A DNA stretch of 54,684 nt from Roseivirga sp. Its GTDB lineage: Bacteria > Bacteroidota > Bacteroidia > Cytophagales > Cyclobacteriaceae. Position numbers and translations under genes: made by a program. The stretch covers positions 1 to 54,684 of the forward strand of contig JAAWWF010000034.1 in the NCBI GenBank assembly GCA_021404565.1. The letters run 5' to 3'. This document shows, one piece after another, positions 50,455-54,684 of the stretch (position 1 is its first letter; every line of letters starts with the position of its first letter). Under the pieces are notes generated by a model. It worked only from the letters and a program-made list of their open reading frames with translations. It was not told where the DNA came from and did no database searches.

Positions 50455-53400
50455 TTATTCGCCTATATGTACAATATTGCCTAAATGGTTCAGTCTTACT
50501 TTTACCATTCCTTCCAGATGACCCAAGCTTTTGATGTTCTTATAGCTGATGTCTTTCAAATTTTTGTGATCGTTGATTTGACTTTCCAAATGATGCCTGA
50601 ACACATAATCGCGGACAAAGCTGTTGCCATAGCGAAGTTTTGAGAATTTCTGCATTCTGAATAGAAATGGACTGATTTTCGGCTTTATCCCAAGGTCCGA
50701 CAGGTCATAGTCCTCAGGATTGAAGTCCTCACCCGGAAAGATGAAATACTCATTTTGCTTCATGCTGAAGAGGAAGGTCCATCCTTTGTCGGCATTTAAA
50801 TTTTTGTCGACAACAGGGAAGCCCAAATTAGCACGTGCCACTGCTTCGTAAAATGAAATCACTTCATCCTGTACATTGCCTTTCTCATCTTTGTAGAGTG
50901 CCAAGTGGTGATTGCTACCAGTACTTACATAGTCAGACGGAATTTCACTACCCTGTTCATTGAGCAAAACATTTCCCATGTGGTCCTTTTTGGTATGTAA
51001 TGCTTCGGCATTCTTAACCCCGGAAATGGTGACACTTTTAATTGCTATACCTCTCTCGTGATTAAGCCAGATGGGAGATTTTTCTAAATCGGCAAAAGCT
51101 TCCTTAGCATTACCATTAAACAAATCAAGCCTTGCCTGTAGAACGCGCCTCGCTCCCTGGTCAATCACCTTGTCTATTTTCAGATCAGGCCCAACTGGTT
51201 TTCGAACGGTATAGTTTTCCTCAAGCCATTGAAGTTTCACTTTTTCCGGCAGTTGGATTGTTCCTTCATCAACCAGGTAAATTGGTTTTTTTACCAGGCT
51301 ATTTTTGCCAGTGAAGGCTTTTTTAGGGTCGCCACCAAACTCTTTGAGCCTCTTTAGCAGTGCCTCTCTGTAGGTCGGTTTGGTTACTTTGCGAATGGTA
51401 TCTTCATTAAAAGCTGAAGACACTTTAACCATGACTTGTTTATACTCCTGAATTCTGCCATACACAGTTTCTTTGTGCAACTGGCCTCTCGGGGTAAGCT
51501 GTATTTGTTCATTGAAATTGCCTTTACCCTTTTTTCTAATCTTGTTCTTGTTACGGGTTACCACCTTGTTTTTTGCCTTGTGTGAAACAAGCACAGCTTC
51601 TAAATGCTTTTTCGCCTCACCTCTCAAGCCAACTAAAGGTGGTTTAAATTTTCGCTTACCATCCTGAGGGTCTTTAAAGGTTAGTTTATTCTTAAGGCCA
51701 AAAAGTTTACTATCAGACTCTTCTGAGGCATTGAGATTATTAAGGTATTGGACATGATCTACTTTGGTAAAGGCAACCACCAAGGCATCCATTGCATGAT
51801 GCCGATGATCGTTACGTTTGCTCCAATCGATAATTTGCTCCTTGAATCTGCCATCTTTTAACACAATTTGCTGAGTGAGACCTTGTGCCTGGTATTTAGG
51901 CAAATTGATCTCTTTCATCACATTGATCAAGCCCCAGTCTTCACGCAGCTTATCAGTAATCCTACCTGTGGTCGTAGTCACGTCCCTGATCACTCCTTCC
52001 AACATCTCCTTGGCTTTCTTAGCTATGTATTGCGTATTACGCAGGTCCCTTTGTATAAAGTCATCGGGTATGTCTGCTTCAGCAATAAGCAGTTTTTTAT
52101 ATTTACCCTTTCTGATATAGCCTTGCTTAAACAATAATTCTGCTCTCGATTTAAATTCATTTAATGGCTCTTGTCCATACTCGGTATGGACGAAATCAAA
52201 AGCAGTACTATCTCCCTTTTTTAGATTTACCGCTCTTATGCTTAGGGTTTTGTTTGAAAAAGAGTCATCAAAGAGCTTTGCCTTGGGGATGATATGCTCA
52301 ACGTCTACTTCTTTTGAAAAAAGTTTGCTCTCATCAATATAAGTATTGGTGTAAAGTGTCTTATATCCCAGAGGCTCCAGCTCCAAATAAAGCTTGTACC
52401 GTACTATATCGTTTCTTGTGGGGTTTTTTATACCAAATCTCTCCTGAAGTGTTTTTCTATGCTTTTCATGCATAGCCTTTGCATCATTGATGCTTTTCGC
52501 CATGCTATCCCTTTCTTTAGCACTTTTCTTCAGTTCTCGGGCAAGCTCTACCCTGACCTCGTCAGGTTTGCCAAGGTGGGGATCATCAATCACGGCATTT
52601 ACCACATTTACCATTTGATTGAGGATTTTTTCTACCACCGGATTACGTAGGCTGTTTTTAGCCAGTATCTCTAATTTTTGATTAAGAGGCCGCTGATTCC
52701 ATTCTTCTTTGGTGTATGACGATGAATGATTGTATTTAGCCCATTCAGCAGCCTCAGCCAGGTTATGCCCCGATTCTAAATAAGGCAGTATCTTCCTCAA
52801 GGCTCTGGAAGAAAGGTTTCCATAGTCGGGCTCAAAAGAAACATTGGATATAAAGGCGGTATGCTCAGGTTTAAACCCAAATTTAGTATGAAGCGTATGT
52901 CTCAACTTAATATCATGCTGGCCGTAGATACCATCAAAGTCATTTGTGACCTTTCCTTCATCTTCAGCAGCATAGAGCAGGTGCCAAAGCTGATAATGAG
53001 GCTGCTTATCAAAGTCATTCCCTTCAATATTTGTGTCAAATTCCAGAATTCGAATATCAACCCCCAGCTTCTCTAATCCATCTTTTATACTGTCAAAAAC
53101 CATGGAGGCACTTTCATCCAGGTCAATTTCAAGACCTTCTCTTTCGGCTATCTGTGCATAGGCCTTGAAAAGAGCTTCATTGGTTCGATTACCCTCCAGT
53201 TCCTTAAAGTTACTTTCCCATTTTCGAGGGTCTTCACCTATAAGTTTAAGAGCCTCTTTCATACTCAGCCTGCCCTTCATATTTAGTTCATGAAAAAGCT
53301 CTTCGCACCACTCCTCCATATCTGCCAAGCGCACTTCTTCTTTCGTATCAGCATTGGTCAGTTTTACATTATTCAAAACCTGCCAAATTCTGGTTTGCTG

Positions 53401-54621
53401 AAAAAGTGGGGATGACTTTGGACAGACTTTATGATTCTTTTCGAATTCACAGAAGCTCACCAAGTGCTTTTGTGACTTGAGCCTTCTCTGATAAAAAATG
53501 ACCACGTCTCTTACTTCATATTTAATTTTGCTGGTCATTTCAGGATAAAAACGCGCCTGTGTTTCCCAGATTTTTTCGAATTCATCCAGATAATCCTGCC
53601 GGTAAAAAACCTGATTCTTAAGTCGACTATGTGGATTGTCTTTTATCTGATCGTATAGGTACTGGCCAATCGTCTTGTTATTAAAGAACAATTCCTTGCT
53701 TCGGTCACTGATGGCACCCAGGTAGCCGCTTGATCTGTTGAGGTTGTTATTGATCTCTGAAAGTACGTAGGCAGCCTCTTCTATCGGTAGTTGCTCTAAA
53801 ACCGCACTGGCCCGCCAGGTATAATGTTGGAGCCTTCTATCCCTTCCAGTATTTTTGGCGGTATAGATGTCATATTCCTTTTTGAACAACTCCGCTGTTC
53901 GCTTAAGGCCCTGACCTTCCAGCTTCTTATAGAACTCCTCGTTAAGTATTTCAGGATAAAAGCTCTTTTGGAAATTCCAGACCTCATCAAATTCTGCTTT
54001 AAGGTCTGATCTGTAAAAATCAGGAATGTATTTTTTTTCGGATTTCAGGAGGTCAAAAACGAATTGGCCAGGGGTAAGTTCTTTTTCATAAAGTGCTTTG
54101 GCCACAGCCATACCATCAATCAGGCTTCCGTCCTCTTCATTCTTTGCCTTTCGGCTGCTTTTGTAGCCACGTTTTTTATTAATGGAGAGTAAGACCCTTG
54201 CTAGTTCTGCTCTCCCGATTTTCTCTGAGGCGGCTTTGGCTCTTAATCCTAATGTTTCATGAGTAGATTCACTGCCTGTTTCAGTAAGCGGTGTATCTCC
54301 ATCTATAAATAAGAGATCGTCCTTTAGTAGTTGAATCAGGTTTTCTCTTCTGAGCTTAAAGCGTTGAAGGTTTCTCCTCATTCCCCTTGCCTGAGTTCTA
54401 CCGGCATTAGGCGACAAACCTTTTCCAGATAGAAAATCGTCTACAGGTGATTTAGATTCCGAAACTTTCCCAGATTTGTCAACCTTGCTGAAGTTGTCAA
54501 ACTGAATGACTCTACTACCCAATTGTAGTATTTCTGAACTCTCACTAGCGTTTTCTGCCTCTCTTACGTAAGCCCAGCCTACGCTCGCAGATCCCAAATC
54601 CAAACCCAAAACCTTTTTCAT
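50455..54621 (-). CDS. cas9: Cas9 nuclease, type II-C
   Basis: 1388 aa, longer than most II-C Cas9s (about 1000-1100) but in the range of the Bacteroidota branch. RuvC-I has Asp8 (LGLDLGSASVGWAYV), the arginine-rich bridge helix follows at about 75-100 (TQARGMRRNLQRFKLRR), RuvC-II has Glu692 (VRVELARELKK), HNH has His776 and Asn799 (VDVEHIIPKAKLFDD), and RuvC-III has His942 and Asp945 (DHRHHAMDALVVAF). All catalytic residues are therefore present, so it should cut both strands guided by crRNA:tracrRNA. The PAM cannot be read here. ATG start; the stretch upstream contains a tracrRNA anti-repeat. Confidence 0.98.
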   Translation of the reverse strand: MKKVLGLDLGSASVGWAYVREAENASESSEILQLGSRVIQFDNFSKVDKSGKVSESKSPVDDFLSGKGLSPNAGRTQARGMRRNLQRFKLRRENLIQLLKDDLLFIDGDTPLTETGSESTHETLGLRAKAASEKIGRAELARVLLSINKKRGYKSSRKAKNEEDGSLIDGMAVAKALYEKELTPGQFVFDLLKSEKKYIPDFYRSDLKAEFDEVWNFQKSFYPEILNEEFYKKLEGQGLKRTAELFKKEYDIYTAKNTGRDRRLQHYTWRASAVLEQLPIEEAAYVLSEINNNLNRSSGYLGAISDRSKELFFNNKTIGQYLYDQIKDNPHSRLKNQVFYRQDYLDEFEKIWETQARFYPEMTSKIKYEVRDVVIFYQRRLKSQKHLVSFCEFEKNHKVCPKSSPLFQQTRIWQVLNNVKLTNADTKEEVRLADMEEWCEELFHELNMKGRLSMKEALKLIGEDPRKWESNFKELEGNRTNEALFKAYAQIAEREGLEIDLDESASMVFDSIKDGLEKLGVDIRILEFDTNIEGNDFDKQPHYQLWHLLYAAEDEGKVTNDFDGIYGQHDIKLRHTLHTKFGFKPEHTAFISNVSFEPDYGNLSSRALRKILPYLESGHNLAEAAEWAKYNHSSSYTKEEWNQRPLNQKLEILAKNSLRNPVVEKILNQMVNVVNAVIDDPHLGKPDEVRVELARELKKSAKERDSMAKSINDAKAMHEKHRKTLQERFGIKNPTRNDIVRYKLYLELEPLGYKTLYTNTYIDESKLFSKEVDVEHIIPKAKLFDDSFSNKTLSIRAVNLKKGDSTAFDFVHTEYGQEPLNEFKSRAELLFKQGYIRKGKYKKLLIAEADIPDDFIQRDLRNTQYIAKKAKEMLEGVIRDVTTTTGRITDKLREDWGLINVMKEINLPKYQAQGLTQQIVLKDGRFKEQIIDWSKRNDHRHHAMDALVVAFTKVDHVQYLNNLNASEESDSKLFGLKNKLTFKDPQDGKRKFKPPLVGLRGEAKKHLEAVLVSHKAKNKVVTRNKNKIRKKGKGNFNEQIQLTPRGQLHKETVYGRIQEYKQVMVKVSSAFNEDTIRKVTKPTYREALLKRLKEFGGDPKKAFTGKNSLVKKPIYLVDEGTIQLPEKVKLQWLEENYTVRKPVGPDLKIDKVIDQGARRVLQARLDLFNGNAKEAFADLEKSPIWLNHERGIAIKSVTISGVKNAEALHTKKDHMGNVLLNEQGSEIPSDYVSTGSNHHLALYKDEKGNVQDEVISFYEAVARANLGFPVVDKNLNADKGWTFLFSMKQNEYFIFPGEDFNPEDYDLSDLGIKPKISPFLFRMQKFSKLRYGNSFVRDYVFRHHLESQINDHKNLKDISYKNIKSLGHLEGMVKVRLNHLGNIVHIGE

Positions 54622-54662
54622 GAGTCAATTTTATTATTTAAGTAATGTTTTTTACTTTAGAG

Positions 54663-54684
54663 TACAGTTTGAAAGCTAATCACA
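54663..54684 (+). ncRNA. tracrRNA anti-repeat (partial, cut by window end)
   Basis: TACAGTTTGAAAGCTAATCA plus CA is an exact 22-nt reverse complement of the 5' part of the CRISPR repeat, 42 bp upstream of cas9. A transcript running rightward would begin with this anti-repeat and continue into the tail hairpins outside the window. The position and perfect match fit a II-C tracrRNA; a second array starting here is less likely. The promoter is not clear. Confidence 0.75.

Noticed and set aside
54649-54684. Second CRISPR array beginning at the right edge
   Set aside because: Only the 5' 22 nt of the repeat match in inverted orientation and the adjoining bases diverge, which fits an anti-repeat better than a full repeat.

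Overview
The window looks like a chromosome segment of a marine-type Bacteroidota, most likely order Cytophagales (Fulvivirga/Roseivirga/Marivirga-like). The evidence is FecI/FecR/TonB-receptor signalling with STN domains, a one-protein hybrid two-component system, DUF5916 proteins, an exosortase of the XrtN type, Bacteroidota-style -7 elements (TAnnTTTG), frequent TTG/GTG starts without Shine-Dalgarno sequences, and a type II-C CRISPR locus with a long (1388 aa) Cas9. The genus is inference. No rRNA, tRNA, transposase or phage gene was seen.

Layout. 1-393: decayed sequence with an imperfect 25-bp direct repeat. 394-16867 (all minus): DUF5916 outer-membrane-type protein, LytTR regulator, uvrA, a 2.66-kaa beta-repeat protein translated just behind a predicted serine alpha/beta-hydrolase, and a small secreted protein. 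17019-21945 (minus): an XrtN exosortase cluster (EEP phosphatase-like protein, an unannotated 37-aa membrane peptide, a 166-aa membrane protein, exosortase, VIT protein carrying the sorting tail) whose genes overlap by 4-8 bases at every junction. 21987-24347 (minus): creD, a winged-helix regulator and a membrane protein, with the same 17-bp inverted repeat in front of creD and in front of the first gene. 24500-31525 (plus): ECF sigma factor, FecR anti-sigma, TonB receptor with STN domain, two paralogous barrel-like proteins (one fused to its own STN domain) and an M23 lipoprotein. 31761-38116 (plus): hybrid two-component sensor/regulator followed by three tandem small lipoproteins; their upstream regions carry tandem direct repeats that look like its binding sites, and MITE-like repeats separate them. 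38386-40852 (minus): HAD phosphatase, lytic transglycosylase, LOG protein. 41054-41806: a DUF559 nuclease-like gene bracketed by 74-bp direct repeats. 41829-46584 (minus): twin DUF5916 paralogues with duplicated promoters. 46676-54684: CRISPR array (37 repeats, 36 spacers), cas2, cas1, cas9, and the first 22 nt of a tracrRNA anti-repeat cut by the window end.

How parts work together. The sigma/anti-sigma/TonB set is a standard cell-surface signalling cascade, with an extra STN protein that could compete for the anti-sigma factor. The hybrid sensor probably drives the adjacent lipoproteins. The CRISPR locus is compact II-C, and each repeat appears to carry its own Bacteroidota-type promoter, so crRNAs may be made independently. 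The least explained unit is the hydrolase plus giant beta-repeat pair at 6486-16059, which is the best candidate for an undescribed system.
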